Below, in pieces: positions 1 to 8,762 of a DNA stretch of 64,000 nucleotides. Below the pieces are notes generated by a model that saw nothing but the letters and a program-made list of their open reading frames with translations, did not search any database and was not told the DNA's origin. Both the position numbers and the translations under genes were made by a program. Location of the stretch: the NCBI RefSeq assembly GCF_030812195.1, contig NZ_JAUSSF010000003.1, forward strand, positions 248,001 to 312,000. The letters are read 5' to 3'. The stretch is from Chryseobacterium lathyri (lineage in GTDB: Bacteria > Bacteroidota > Bacteroidia > Flavobacteriales > Weeksellaceae). The first letter of the stretch is position 1; each line of letters begins with the position of its first letter.

Positions 1-676
1 CCGTAAATTCAGGATCATAGGAATTTATAAAACTGATATTAAAATGATTGACGAGCAGTTCGTTATCGGGGGAATCAATCATGTAAGAAAAATTCAGGAA
101 ATGAAGCCTGATGAAATAGGCGGTCTTGATATATTTTTTAAAAATGTAAATGACATCGACAAAGATTTTCCGGAAATTGAAAAACTGATCGGCTATAAAA
201 ACTATGCTGAAAAGGCAACGGAAAAATTCCCGCAGATTAATGACTGGATCAGTATTTTTGACACCAATATTGCCCTGATCATCATCATTATGCTGATCGT
301 GGTTGTAATCAATATCATTATGGTTCTTTTGATTCTGATCATTGAAAGAACGAATTCCATCGGACTTCTAAAAACGCTGGGGGCAAGTAATTCACAGATA
401 AGAGCTACGTTCATCAATTATACCCTGATTATTATGATCCCGGGACTTCTGTATGGAAATGCCATAGGTCTGGGCCTGATTCTGATTCAGAAATTCTTCG
501 GTATCATTAAACTTAATCCTGAGAACTATTATGTAAGTACAGTTCCGGTAGATCTCAATCCTGTTGCTATTGTTTCCATTTCATTGGGAATTTTGCTTAT
601 TTCCGGGCTGGCTTTGATCGTTCCAAGCTACCTGATCAGTAAAATATCTCCGGTGAAAGCAATTAAATACAACTAA
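1..676 (+). CDS. FtsX-like ABC transporter permease, 3' part
   Basis: The reading frame is open from the first bases of the window, so this is the C-terminal part of a longer gene; the ATG at 44 is internal. The visible part has a soluble stretch followed by three membrane segments, beginning with a very Ile-rich helix, then a cytoplasmic loop reading ERTNSIGLLKTLGAS, then two more helices, and it ends SPVKAIKYN. That layout is typical of the FtsX domain of LolC/LolE-type permeases, which work with a LolD-like ATPase in lipoprotein release. The exact substrate cannot be read from this fragment, and it could be another FtsX-family exporter. Confidence 0.85.
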   Translation, partial: RKFRIIGIYKTDIKMIDEQFVIGGINHVRKIQEMKPDEIGGLDIFFKNVNDIDKDFPEIEKLIGYKNYAEKATEKFPQINDWISIFDTNIALIIIIMLIVVVINIIMVLLILIIERTNSIGLLKTLGASNSQIRATFINYTLIIMIPGLLYGNAIGLGLILIQKFFGIIKLNPENYYVSTVPVDLNPVAIVSISLGILLISGLALIVPSYLISKISPVKAIKYN

Positions 677-930
677 CAATGTGAAATGTGAAGGAGTCAA
701 TTGTCAATGATAAAAATAGTGATCAATTCTATTTTAGTTTAAAAATTCACAATTCACAATTCACCATTCACTTTATACAATTATTAACGAAAGAGGATAC
801 AATCAGCCCAATTCATTGATCGTAAGTAAAAAATTTACTATTGACAATTTACCATTCCCATTTATAAATCATAATCTTTAAATTATACAGCTAATTTTTA
901 AAGCATTATCTTTGTACCGCTTATAAAACA
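677..930. repeat. Intergenic region with ATTCAC-type short repeats and the cysM promoter
   Basis: No gene is seen in these 254 bases. It holds degenerate tandem units of the form ATTCACAATTCAC (about 745-772), an inverted counterpart at 680-712 (AATGTGAA... and TCAATTGTCAATG), and another partial copy at 841-862. Related short motifs occur in other gaps of the window, for example near 6770-6850, 54160-54410 and 61560-61620. The right end carries the promoter of the following gene. Confidence 0.5.
907..914 (+). promoter_or_regulatory. Bacteroidota -7 promoter element for cysM
   Basis: TATCTTTG matches the TAnnTTTG -7 consensus and lies 19 bases before the ATG of the cysteine synthase gene, giving a very short leader. 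No clear TTG -33 element was seen at the expected distance. Confidence 0.5.
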
Positions 931-933
931 TTT

Positions 934-1917
934 ATGAAATACGCAAAAAATATTCTTGAAACGATAGGGAATACACCTCTTGTGAAACTTAACAAAGTAT
1001 TGGGAGAGGACTTTCCTGCTTTAGTTTTAGCAAAAGTAGAGACATTCAATCCTGGGAATTCTGTAAAGGACAGAATGGCCCTTAAAATGATAGAAGATGC
1101 CGAAAAAGACGGCAGATTAAAACCTGGAGGAACCATTATTGAAGGGACTTCGGGAAATACAGGAATGGGGCTGGCTCTTGCAGCCATCATCAAAGGCTAC
1201 AAATGTATTTTTGTAACCAATTCCAAACAGTCAAAAGAGAAGTGCGACATCCTTCGTGCTGTAGGAGCAGAAGTAATTGTGTGTCCTACGGATGTGAAGC
1301 CTACTGATCCCCGTTCTTATTATTCAGTTTCCAAAAGACTGGCTAAGGAAACGGAAAACGGATGGTATGTAAACCAATATGACAACCTTTCGAACAGAGC
1401 AGCTCATTATGAATCTACAGCGCCTGAAATCTGGGAACAGACGGATGGAAAGCTTACACATTTTGTAGCAGGTGCCGGAACAGGAGGTACTGTTACGGGC
1501 TGTGGAACCTTCTTCAAGGAGAGAAATCCGAACATCAAAATAATTGGTGTCGATACCTACGGTTCTATCCTGAAAGAATTCCACGAGACGGGTGAGCTTC
1601 ATTACGATCATGCTTATACATATATCACTGAAGGAATCGGGGAAGATATTATTCCTGAAAATTATGATATGTCTGTTATTGATCATTTTGAAAAAGTAAC
1701 GGATAAAGACGGGGCTATCTATGCCAGAAAGCTGGCTAAGGAAGAAGGGATTTTTTGCGGATATTCTGCAGGAAGTGCAATTGCTTCTTTAATTCAGATG
1801 AAAGATCAGTTCACGAAAGATGACGTAATCGTAGTACTTCTACATGATCACGGTTCAAGATATGTGGGAAAAGTTTACAATGACGAGTGGATGAAGGAAA
1901 TGGGCTGGTTGGATTAA
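934..1917 (+). CDS. cysM: PLP-dependent cysteine synthase / cystathionine beta-synthase-like protein
   Basis: A fold-type II PLP enzyme of 327 residues. The PLP lysine is K45 in NSVKDR, the substrate loop is GTSGNTG at 71-77, and the phosphate-binding loop is GTGGT at 181-185. Enzymes of this family make cysteine from O-acetylserine and sulfide, or cystathionine from serine and homocysteine. The C-terminal half (GVDTYGS, then a YITEGIGED stretch) resembles cystathionine beta-synthase more than CysK, but there is no C-terminal CBS regulatory domain. Substrate preference is therefore open. It has its own promoter and a strong terminator, so it is probably monocistronic. Confidence 0.88.
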   Translation: MKYAKNILETIGNTPLVKLNKVLGEDFPALVLAKVETFNPGNSVKDRMALKMIEDAEKDGRLKPGGTIIEGTSGNTGMGLALAAIIKGYKCIFVTNSKQSKEKCDILRAVGAEVIVCPTDVKPTDPRSYYSVSKRLAKETENGWYVNQYDNLSNRAAHYESTAPEIWEQTDGKLTHFVAGAGTGGTVTGCGTFFKERNPNIKIIGVDTYGSILKEFHETGELHYDHAYTYITEGIGEDIIPENYDMSVIDHFEKVTDKDGAIYARKLAKEEGIFCGYSAGSAIASLIQMKDQFTKDDVIVVLLHDHGSRYVGKVYNDEWMKEMGWLD

Positions 1918-1953
1918 TCAAAAACGAATAAAGTAATTTACTTTTACATAAAT

Positions 1954-1984
1954 AAAAATCAGAGCAAAAACGCTCTGATTTTTT
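1954..1984. terminator. Bidirectional Rho-independent terminator
   Basis: A 12-bp inverted repeat (AAAAATCAGAGC paired with GCTCTGATTTTT) with a six-base loop lies between two convergent genes. Runs of A and T on both sides let it serve both strands. Confidence 0.85.
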
Positions 1985-2510
1985 ATTGTTTGATGTTTTT
2001 CTTTATAGCCTGTTTTAAGATGTTGTAATCCCCTTTATTCATTGATTTTTCGGGAAACATGTAATTGTATTTTCCTTCCAGGGCAATAAATGAATCATTG
2101 ATATCATATACCTTGAAATCTTCCCATTTGCTGAGCTCTTCCTGATGATTAAGATTAACGTTAAAAATTTCATCATTAAAACGGATCTCATAGATTTCAG
2201 AATCTTCCAACGACTCTAGGTACCTGTTAACTTCTTTCTTCCAGCGGGAAACCTTGTTGATGCTTAAAGAAAGATAAACTGTGCAAAGCAGGAATAAAAA
2301 GCTCACGAAATACAGAATTCCAAACTTCTCTTTGCTTAAATCATCTTTAAAACAAAATAAGATCAACAGAATTAATCCTACAACTGCCGTAGTAACCGTT
2401 TTCCCTTTGGTAGTCGGTGAAAAAAACAAACTTCCCTGATTACCGCTGAAATAAATTTCCTCGAAATCCTGTCTGTTCGCATTGAGTTTAATGATTTTCT
2501 CTCCATTCAT
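1983..2510 (-). CDS. YcxB-like membrane protein
   Basis: A 175-residue protein of unknown function. After a short N-terminal beta-type stretch there are two hydrophobic helices, around residues 38-55 and 64-85, separated by a short basic/acidic loop. The C-terminal half is soluble and contains the pattern SKWEDFKVYDINDSFIAL, like the YcxB-like domain of small Gram-positive and Bacteroidota membrane proteins. The ATG at 2510 is the only early start. It lies just upstream of, and codirectional with, the convergent terminator. The domain call is by pattern only. Confidence 0.6.
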   Translation of the reverse strand: MNGEKIIKLNANRQDFEEIYFSGNQGSLFFSPTTKGKTVTTAVVGLILLILFCFKDDLSKEKFGILYFVSFLFLLCTVYLSLSINKVSRWKKEVNRYLESLEDSEIYEIRFNDEIFNVNLNHQEELSKWEDFKVYDINDSFIALEGKYNYMFPEKSMNKGDYNILKQAIKKNIKQ

Positions 2511-2553
2511 TTCTCAGAAATATTTAATTTGTTTTAAAGATTACAAAACTAAA

Positions 2554-2856
2554 TCAAATATCTTCATATTGGTTACTTATTGCAGAAAGTTTATTCATCA
2601 GATCACGATTTTTTTTCTTTAATTCCTCTATTTTCTGAAGCATATCATTAATGACCTCTAAACCCGGCAGATTAATTTCCAGATCATAATGCCAATTTGT
2701 AAATCTTTCAAAAACAGGCAAATCTTCATAGAGTAAGTACCGGATTTCATTCTCTGTTTCTACACTCAGCAAACCTACATCCACCAATTCATCAAAAAAA
2801 GTGATTTCTATATTGTATATTTTTACGAGTTCCTCCCGTGATATTCTTTCACTCAT
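2554..2856 (-). CDS. cbpM: CbpM-like chaperone modulator
   Basis: A 100-residue MerR-like helix-turn-helix protein with a C-terminal coiled coil (about 65-95, NDMLQKIEELKKKNRDLMNK). It starts three bases after the cbpA stop codon, and cbpA-cbpM is the usual operon order. In Escherichia coli, CbpM binds the J domain of CbpA and blocks both its co-chaperone and DNA-binding activity. The N-terminus (ISREELVKIYNIEITFFDELVDVGLL) fits the CbpM fold. The assignment rests on size, fold pattern and the tight coupling to cbpA. Confidence 0.85.
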   Translation of the reverse strand: MSERISREELVKIYNIEITFFDELVDVGLLSVETENEIRYLLYEDLPVFERFTNWHYDLEINLPGLEVINDMLQKIEELKKKNRDLMNKLSAISNQYEDI

Positions 2857-2859
2857 GGC

Positions 2860-3774
2860 CTAGGAATTTTTAAGTTGTTCAAAAAGTTCTTTCTGCTTAT
2901 CCGTCAGATTGGTCGGCAGCTTCACCTCATACGTCACAAAAAGATCTCCTGCCTGCCCTTCTTTTTTATACACCGGAAAACCTTTTCCTTTCAGCCTTAC
3001 CGTTGTTCCGTTCTGGCTTTCGGGTTTTACCTTAAGGTTAACGCTTCCGTCCAGTGTATTTACTTTTACATCCCCACCTAAAACAGCAGTATACAGATCT
3101 ATTGAAACCTTGGTTTTCAGATCATCTCCTATTCTTTCAAAATTCGGATCCACAGGAATATTGAAGGTGATGTACAGATCTCCGTTGGGACCGCCATTAA
3201 AGCCGGGACTTCCATATCCTTTCAATTTGATCTGTTGTCCGTCATATACGCCTGCCGGAATTGTGATTCTTACTTTTTTCCCGTTGATCTCAAAAGTCTG
3301 CGGATGAGTCTGAGCAGCATCCTTTAAATTTAAATTTAATTCCGCATGAACATCCTGCCCCTTGAATTTTCCTGAAGAACTTCCCCTTGAGCTTCTTCCA
3401 AAACCTCCGCCGGCACCGCCAAACATACTTTGAAAAAAGTCTGAAAAATCTTCGCCTTCACCGAAATCAGCACCGGAAAATCCGCTCCCTCCATAATTCT
3501 GCTGCTGATACTCTCGTTGCTGTTGCTGAGCTTTTTCATACTCTTCCCCGTGTTTCCAGTTTTCCCCATACTTATCATATTTGGCACGGTTTTCAGGATT
3601 ACTGAGAACTTCATTGGCTTCATTCAGTTCTTTGAATTTCTTCTCCGCCTCTTTGTCGCCGGGATTGAGATCAGGATGAAGTTTTCTCGCCAGTTTCCGG
3701 TAAGCTTTTTTGATGTCATCCTGTGTTGCGCTTTTATCTACGCCTAAAATTTTATAGTAATCTATATAAGCCAT
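2860..3774 (-). CDS. cbpA: DnaJ-like co-chaperone CbpA
   Basis: A class B J-domain protein of 304 residues. The J domain spans about 4-70 with the HPD motif at 33-35. It is followed by a Gln/Tyr-rich linker and a Gly/Phe-rich region (about 95-138, containing [12 protein letters not shown]). The two beta-sandwich substrate-binding domains follow, without the zinc-finger repeats of DnaJ. CbpA stimulates DnaK ATPase and binds curved DNA under stress in E. coli. Upstream, on the minus strand, TAAATTTG at 3798-3791 matches the -7 consensus and lies within the region shared with the divergent transporter gene. Confidence 0.92.
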   Translation of the reverse strand: MAYIDYYKILGVDKSATQDDIKKAYRKLARKLHPDLNPGDKEAEKKFKELNEANEVLSNPENRAKYDKYGENWKHGEEYEKAQQQQREYQQQNYGGSGFSGADFGEGEDFSDFFQSMFGGAGGGFGRSSRGSSSGKFKGQDVHAELNLNLKDAAQTHPQTFEINGKKVRITIPAGVYDGQQIKLKGYGSPGFNGGPNGDLYITFNIPVDPNFERIGDDLKTKVSIDLYTAVLGGDVKVNTLDGSVNLKVKPESQNGTTVRLKGKGFPVYKKEGQAGDLFVTYEVKLPTNLTDKQKELFEQLKNS

Positions 3775-3790
3775 AGAAACGATATTTACT

Positions 3791-3852
3791 CAAATTTATG
3801 AAATTTACCCCTGAAAATTATTTAAGAGAATGTTAAAATAAACCTATCTTTG
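3791..3852. promoter_or_regulatory. Divergent -7 elements of cbpA and the symporter gene
   Basis: Two TAnnTTTG matches face away from each other: TAAATTTG on the minus strand (3798-3791) for cbpA, and TATCTTTG on the plus strand (3845-3852), 14 bases before the symporter ATG. No convincing TTG -33 box was found for either. Confidence 0.5.
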
Positions 3853-3866
3853 ATAAAAAGCATTGC

Positions 3867-5066
3867 ATGAAAGAGGTACTGAAAAACTACTCAGGAATTA
3901 TATTTTTACTCTTAGGAATTGTTGCAGGAAGCATTATAGGTATTACTGCTCCCAATATCGTAGAATATATTAAGCCTTTGGGAGATATCTTCCTGAATCT
4001 CCTTTTCGTGAGTGTGGTACCGTTGGTATTTTTTGCTGTTTCCAATTCTATTGCATCTCTGGAACAGCAGTCTAAGTTTGGAAGAATCATTTTGGTGATG
4101 TCCTTTACTTTTCTGTTTTTTATTTTAACTGCAGCTATTTTTACGATCTGTGTAGTTTATGTATTTCCGGTTTCCGGTGTTTCCGGCAGTTCTGAATTCA
4201 TTTCCGAAACCGTTAGTGAAGACAGCTGGGGTAACAGGATTGTAAGCTTTTTTACTGTTGGAGAATTTACCCAGCTTTTTTCAAGACAAAATATGTTGGC
4301 TCTTCTTATTTTTGCCTTCATGACCGGATTTGCAGCCCGCAAGGCAGGAGAAAAGGGACATCCATTCAGGGTTTTTATCGCTTCTGGATACGAAGTGATG
4401 AAAGAATTGCTCTTACTGATCATGAAGCTTGCGCCTATTGGTCTTGGGGCTTATTTCGCTTATCAGGTAGCCACTCTAGGGCCTCAGCTTTTTGGTTTTT
4501 ATGCTAAACCTTTAGGGCTTTATTATATTGCAGGAATAGTTTATTTCTTTGTCTTTTTTTCTTTGTATGCTTTTATGGCAAACGGACAAAAGGGAATCAA
4601 AAGTTTCTGGACAAATGCTGTCTACCCTACTCTAACCGCTTTAAGTACCTGCAGCAGCTTTGCCACAATGCCGGCAAATCTTCTGGCTGCCTCCAAAATC
4701 GGCATTCCGAATTCCATTGCTAATCTGGTGATCCCAATTGGAACTACATTGCATAAAAATGGCTCTTCCATGTCTTCTATTATCAAAATATATGTTGCCT
4801 TTCTGATCATTGGAAAAGATTTTTTTGATCCGGCGAATTTACTGCTCGCTTTGGGAATCACCATTTTTGTAAGCATTGTAGCGGGTGGAATTCCGAACGG
4901 CGGATATATCGGCGAAATGCTGATGATCTCAGTGTACAAATTACCACAGGAAGCTATTCCGGCGGTAATGATCATCGGTACCCTGGTGGATCCTTTGGCT
5001 ACTGTTTTGAATGCCGTGGGAGATATTGTGGCGGCTATGTTTGTGAACCGGTTTGTGAAGGTCTGA
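3867..5066 (+). CDS. Dicarboxylate/amino acid:cation symporter (DAACS family)
   Basis: A 399-residue inner-membrane transporter with the multi-helix layout of the GltP/DctA/EAAT family. Family marks include a serine-rich re-entrant loop (STCSSFATMPANL, about 268-280), the metal/substrate loop IPIGTTLHKNGSS, and the second hairpin region with GGIPNGGYIGEM. These proteins import glutamate, aspartate or C4-dicarboxylates with Na+ or H+. The usual NMDGT signature is replaced by HKNGSS, as in many Bacteroidota members, so the substrate cannot be named. It stands alone between two minus-strand blocks. Confidence 0.88.
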   Translation: MKEVLKNYSGIIFLLLGIVAGSIIGITAPNIVEYIKPLGDIFLNLLFVSVVPLVFFAVSNSIASLEQQSKFGRIILVMSFTFLFFILTAAIFTICVVYVFPVSGVSGSSEFISETVSEDSWGNRIVSFFTVGEFTQLFSRQNMLALLIFAFMTGFAARKAGEKGHPFRVFIASGYEVMKELLLLIMKLAPIGLGAYFAYQVATLGPQLFGFYAKPLGLYYIAGIVYFFVFFSLYAFMANGQKGIKSFWTNAVYPTLTALSTCSSFATMPANLLAASKIGIPNSIANLVIPIGTTLHKNGSSMSSIIKIYVAFLIIGKDFFDPANLLLALGITIFVSIVAGGIPNGGYIGEMLMISVYKLPQEAIPAVMIIGTLVDPLATVLNAVGDIVAAMFVNRFVKV

Positions 5067-5125
5067 CTATTATTTCCTGCAAATCACGCAGATTAAACAG
5101 ATTTTATTTTTTATCAGGAGTTTAT

Positions 5126-5509
5126 TTATTCACTCCGTTTTACAGGCTCCAGGTTTTCATATTCTTCTTTGGTGAAAAGTCTGTATTGAACCTTGAAAGT
5201 CTTGCCTAATGGAGTTTCCAGAGAAAAGCCTCCCGGTCCAAAACCATCTGTGACATCCAGTGTAAAATGAGAGTATTTCCAGTATTCAAATAAGTCGCGA
5301 TCTATCCAGAATTCATGACCGTTTATGGTTCCTATCATAGCATCGTTCATTCTGGGGAAGAATCCTCCTTTCTCGAAGCATTGCGGTTGAGTGCCTTCGC
5401 AGCATCCGCCAGCCTGGTAAAACATCAGGGGGCCATATTTATCCTCCAGTTGATAAATAACATCAAGTGCTTTTTCTGTTGCTGATAATCTGGATATTGT
5501 CGTTTCCAT
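5126..5509 (-). CDS. DUF779 domain protein
   Basis: A 127-residue protein of the DUF779 family, with the Cys-rich motif GGCCEGTQPQC (about 35-45) and a glycine-rich EPVKRSE tail. DUF779 genes commonly sit beside acetaldehyde dehydrogenase and alcohol dehydrogenase genes, as here, where it is the last member of the ald-adh cluster. Its biochemical role is not established. The conserved cysteines could bind a metal or act in redox chemistry, which is inference. It is separated from adh by 185 bases that contain the adh terminator, so its expression may be partly independent. Confidence 0.85.
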   Translation of the reverse strand: METTISRLSATEKALDVIYQLEDKYGPLMFYQAGGCCEGTQPQCFEKGGFFPRMNDAMIGTINGHEFWIDRDLFEYWKYSHFTLDVTDGFGPGGFSLETPLGKTFKVQYRLFTKEEYENLEPVKRSE

Positions 5510-5651
5510 TTTTCTTTTAATTAAACAAGTTTGTTTCTATTAAGGTACGAAGATTAAATTGATGATAGGTTCATATACCGCATTATGTTTTGCCAAATGC
5601 AAAGGGCAAAGTTTTATATTCCTGCAATAATCTTTTTCCGGTTAAGAAAAA

Positions 5652-5676
5652 GCCCGGCAAAATAATTCCGCCGAGC
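5652..5676 (-). terminator. Terminator of the alcohol dehydrogenase gene
   Basis: GCCCGGC (5652-5658) and GCCGAGC (5670-5676) form a seven-bp stem with one G-U pair. On the minus strand it is followed by TTTTTC, as in an intrinsic terminator, and it lies directly after the adh stop. Confidence 0.65.
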
Positions 5677-5694
5677 CCATCAATCTATTATAAT

Positions 5695-6729
5695 TTAATT
5701 TGAACCGGCAATATCGAGTACAATTCTGCCGTCTATCTGTCCTTTCTTCATTTTATCAAAAACATCATTGATATCTTCCAGCTTTGCAGATGTTACCGTT
5801 GCTTTCACAAGGCCTTCATTGGCAAAATCCAGCGCTTCCTGAAGATCTTTTCTTGTTCCAACAATAGAACCCCTTACGGTTATTCTCTTTAATACTGTTT
5901 CAAAAATCGGGAGTTCAAAAGAGCCGGGGGGAAGACCATTAAGGGCAATGGTTCCCTTCCTTCTTAATACATCTATTCCTTGTTTAAAGGCAATGGGAGA
6001 AACCGCTGTAATGAGTGCTCCATGCATCCCACCGACTTCTTTATGTAAGTACTGTCCCGGATCTGTAGTTTTTGCATTGACTATCAGATCTGCCCCTAGC
6101 TTTTTCGCCAGTTCAAGCTTGTCATCTGCAACATCAATCGCTGCGACATGCATTCCCATTGCTTTGGCATATTGGACAGCCACATGCCCCAACCCTCCTA
6201 TTCCGGAAATAGCTACCCATTCTCCGGGTTTTGTTTCGGTTTCTTTCAATCCTTTATAAACGGTTACTCCTGCACACAAAATGGGTGCGATTTCCAAAAA
6301 ATTAACATCAGATTTTAAATGTCCCACATATCTTGAATCGGCAATAACGTATTCCGCGAAACCTCCGTCTACACTGTAGCCTCCATTTTTCTGAGCTTCA
6401 CAAAGTGTTTCCCAACCCGTAATACAGTAGTCGCAGCATCCGCAGGCACTGTAGAGCCACGGAACGCCTACAGCGTCACCTTCTTTCACATATGCTTCCG
6501 GTCCGCAAGCTACTACAATACCTACTCCTTCATGTCCGGGAATCAAAGGCATTTTGGGTTTTGCCGGCCAGTCGCCATCCACGGCATGTAAATCTGTATG
6601 GCAGACTCCGCATGCGATTACTTTTACCAGTACCTCATATCTTCCGGGTTCTCTTACCGGAACTTCTTCTATTTTCAGTGGTTGCCCATAGCCCTGGACT
6701 ACTGCAGCTTTCATTGTTTTTGGGATCAT
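5695..6729 (-). CDS. adhP: Zinc-dependent alcohol dehydrogenase, AdhP type
   Basis: A medium-chain dehydrogenase of about 344 residues that interconverts alcohols and aldehydes with NAD(H). The catalytic zinc region [16 protein letters not shown] and the GHEGVG motif are present. The structural zinc loop has all four cysteines ([15 protein letters not shown]), and the Rossmann motif is [15 protein letters not shown] place the start at the ATG at 6729 ([12 protein letters not shown]), which gives the usual N-terminus; an in-frame codon at 6783 would add 18 unconserved residues. It follows the aldehyde dehydrogenase gene, with a folded GC-rich element in between. Confidence 0.92.
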   Translation of the reverse strand: MIPKTMKAAVVQGYGQPLKIEEVPVREPGRYEVLVKVIACGVCHTDLHAVDGDWPAKPKMPLIPGHEGVGIVVACGPEAYVKEGDAVGVPWLYSACGCCDYCITGWETLCEAQKNGGYSVDGGFAEYVIADSRYVGHLKSDVNFLEIAPILCAGVTVYKGLKETETKPGEWVAISGIGGLGHVAVQYAKAMGMHVAAIDVADDKLELAKKLGADLIVNAKTTDPGQYLHKEVGGMHGALITAVSPIAFKQGIDVLRRKGTIALNGLPPGSFELPIFETVLKRITVRGSIVGTRKDLQEALDFANEGLVKATVTSAKLEDINDVFDKMKKGQIDGRIVLDIAGSN

Positions 6730-6894
6730 AGTATTTGAGTTTAGTTTTTTAGTTAATGATGATTTTGAATGGTGAATTGTCAATGGTAAATCGTGAAGCT
6801 TACTAATAGCCGAACCTTAGCTGTTGACTTTTCACATTGAAAATTTCACTTCCCGTAGCGTAACAGAATTTCTGCTTACCTGAAATGTTTCAGA

Positions 6895-7040
6895 TAAGAA
6901 TGTCTGTTTTTCGCGTGAGGGATAGGAAGGGCGGCGAGGAACGAGCCGGTGCAGAATGAAATGGAGCACCGAAACGAAGTGAAGCCCTGGAAAGCCCGAC
7001 CGTTTTGCCCCGGCTCTGCCGGGGCAAACGGGCACGCCCT
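6895..7040. repeat. GC-rich structured intergenic element (dispersed repeat candidate)
   Basis: These roughly 146 bases are far richer in GC than the surroundings and fold neatly. An outer stem joins AGGGCG (6928-6933) to CGCCCT (7035-7040). A hairpin joins CGGTGC (6947-6952) to GCACCG (6966-6971). A long hairpin joins GCCCG (6994-6998) to CGGGC (7029-7033) and continues as a perfect 11-bp stem (7004-7014 / 7018-7028) with a TCT loop. I recall similar GAGGGAT...GGGCACGCCCT elements between genes in other Flavobacteriia. A 67-codon frame through it looks spurious. It separates the ald and adh genes. Confidence 0.6.
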
Positions 7041-7052
7041 AATATTTAAAAA

Positions 7053-8582
7053 TTAAAAGAAACCTAATTTGTTTTTGTTGTAGGAGATCAGCATATTTTT
7101 GGTCTGACGGTAATGATCAAGCATCATTTTATGATTTTCTCTACCGATTCCCGACTGCTTGTACCCTCCGAAAGGTGCTCCTGCAGGATAAGAATGATAC
7201 TGATTCACCCAAACTCTTCCTGCCTGGATCTGGCGCGGAACATTATACAGCTGGTGTGCATCTCGTGTCCAAACCCCTGCACCAAGTCCATAAATCGTGT
7301 CATTGGCGATTTTTACAGCTTCTTCTTCATCTTTGAAAGTTGTGAATGCCAGTACAGGACCGAAGATCTCTTCCTGAAAGATTCTCATTCTGTTGTTTCC
7401 TTTAAAAATAGTCGGCTGGATATAGAATCCATCTTCTAAGTTTTCTCCCACGTTGTTTACATCCCCACCTACAAGAACTTCTGCTCCCTCTTCTTTTCCT
7501 AACTGAATGTAGGAAAGAATTTTATCTTTCTGAATTTGGGAAGCCTGAGCCCCCATCATCACAGTTTTATCGAGCGGGTTTCCTACTTTGATCGCTTTTA
7601 CTCTTTCGATTACTTTTGCAATGAAAGCATCTGCAATATCCTCTTGTACTAAAAGTCTTGAAGGACACGTACAGATTTCCCCCTGATTAAGGGCAAAAAG
7701 TACAGCTCCCTCAATCGCTTTATCTAGAAATTCATCATCAGCATCCATTACTGAACTGAAAAAAACGTTTGGAGATTTTCCTCCTAACTCAAGGGTTACA
7801 GGAATGATATTTTCTGTAGCATACTGCATCACAAGGCGTCCTGTAGCTGTAGAACCTGTGAATGCTGCTTTTGAGACTTTAGGATTGGTCACTAAGGCTC
7901 TTCCCAGCTCTGCTCCAAAACCATTCACAATATTAATAACACCTGCAGGTAACAGATCGCCTATAATTTCCATTAGAACCAGAATGGAAACCGGAGTACT
8001 TTCGGCAGGCTTCAATACAACACAGTTTCCTGCTGCTAAAGCCGGAGCTAATTTCCATACAGCCATTAATATTGGGAAATTCCAAGGGATGATCTGGGCG
8101 ATTACCCCCAGCGGTTCGTGAACGATCAGGGAAACCATATCCTTATCCAGTTCGTTGTGAGAACCTTCGTCTGCACGGATCACGGAAGCAAAGTATCTGA
8201 AATGGTCTATAGCAAGAGGTAAATCGGCAGCCAGTGTTTCTCTTACCGCCTTTCCGTTGTCGATGGTTTCAACAATGGCAAGGTATTCAAGGTTCTGCTC
8301 GATCCTGTCTGCAATTTTGTTTAATATAATGCTTCTTTCTGTAGATGAAGTATTTTTCCAGGTTTGGAATGCTTTGTCTGCAGCATTTACAGCAAGTTCC
8401 AGATCTTCTTTGGAAGAGTGTGCTACCTGCGTAAAGTTTTTACCATTCACCGGCGAAACTACATTGAAATACTGTCCGTTTACAGGAGGTGTAAATTTAC
8501 CGTCAATGTAATTATCATATTTGTTTTTGAATTCAGGCCACTGAAAAGCGGTCTCTGATTTCGGTTCTGTCATAGTGCTCAT
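7053..8582 (-). CDS. NAD-dependent aldehyde dehydrogenase (AldB/ExaC type)
   Basis: A 509-residue aldehyde dehydrogenase. The conserved WNFP motif sits at 167-170, the general base is E265/266 in LELGGKSPN, and the catalytic cysteine is C304 in NQGEICTCPSR, a form of the motif typical of AldB and acetaldehyde dehydrogenase II. It oxidises acetaldehyde or related aldehydes to acids. With the downstream alcohol dehydrogenase it would make a two-step alcohol-to-acid route. A second ATG lies nine bases in (8573), so the N-terminus is uncertain by three residues. Transcription is probably controlled by the divergent AraC protein. Confidence 0.93.
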   Translation of the reverse strand: MSTMTEPKSETAFQWPEFKNKYDNYIDGKFTPPVNGQYFNVVSPVNGKNFTQVAHSSKEDLELAVNAADKAFQTWKNTSSTERSIILNKIADRIEQNLEYLAIVETIDNGKAVRETLAADLPLAIDHFRYFASVIRADEGSHNELDKDMVSLIVHEPLGVIAQIIPWNFPILMAVWKLAPALAAGNCVVLKPAESTPVSILVLMEIIGDLLPAGVINIVNGFGAELGRALVTNPKVSKAAFTGSTATGRLVMQYATENIIPVTLELGGKSPNVFFSSVMDADDEFLDKAIEGAVLFALNQGEICTCPSRLLVQEDIADAFIAKVIERVKAIKVGNPLDKTVMMGAQASQIQKDKILSYIQLGKEEGAEVLVGGDVNNVGENLEDGFYIQPTIFKGNNRMRIFQEEIFGPVLAFTTFKDEEEAVKIANDTIYGLGAGVWTRDAHQLYNVPRQIQAGRVWVNQYHSYPAGAPFGGYKQSGIGRENHKMMLDHYRQTKNMLISYNKNKLGFF

Positions 8583-8643
8583 ATTAATGTAATTTTATTT
8601 TTTTCGTAATGCCAAATTACATTTACCCATGAAAAAGTGATAG

Positions 8644-8674
8644 CACAATCGTGTAAAAAAACATCACAATAGTG
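8644..8674. promoter_or_regulatory. Direct-repeat operator candidate for the AraC regulator
   Basis: CACAATCGTG (8644-8653) and CACAATAGTG (8665-8674) are direct repeats that differ at one base and are spaced 21 bp start to start, two helical turns. They lie between the ald gene and the divergent AraC-family gene. AraC-type proteins commonly bind direct repeats with this spacing. The binding role is inferred, not shown. Confidence 0.55.
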
Positions 8675-8725
8675 CAGATGCTTAATTTTATAATTTTATT
8701 AACAACAGTGTAGGGCTAAAATTTA

Positions 8726-8733
8726 TATATTTG
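8726..8733 (+). promoter_or_regulatory. -7 promoter element of the AraC-family gene
   Basis: TATATTTG matches TAnnTTTG, 29 bases before the ATG at 8763. Confidence 0.45.
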
Positions 8734-8762
8734 AGTGATTGGGTTTTACAAAATGTTTAGAA

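Noticed and set aside
730..772. Tandem ATTCAC units as a possible CRISPR array
   Set aside because: Units are too short and degenerate, there are no spacers of constant length, and no cas gene occurs in the window.
6832..7035. A 67-codon minus-strand frame through the gap between ald and adh
   Set aside because: It runs through the GC-rich folded element, and the predicted peptide has no sensible pattern. The DNA is better explained as a structured repeat.
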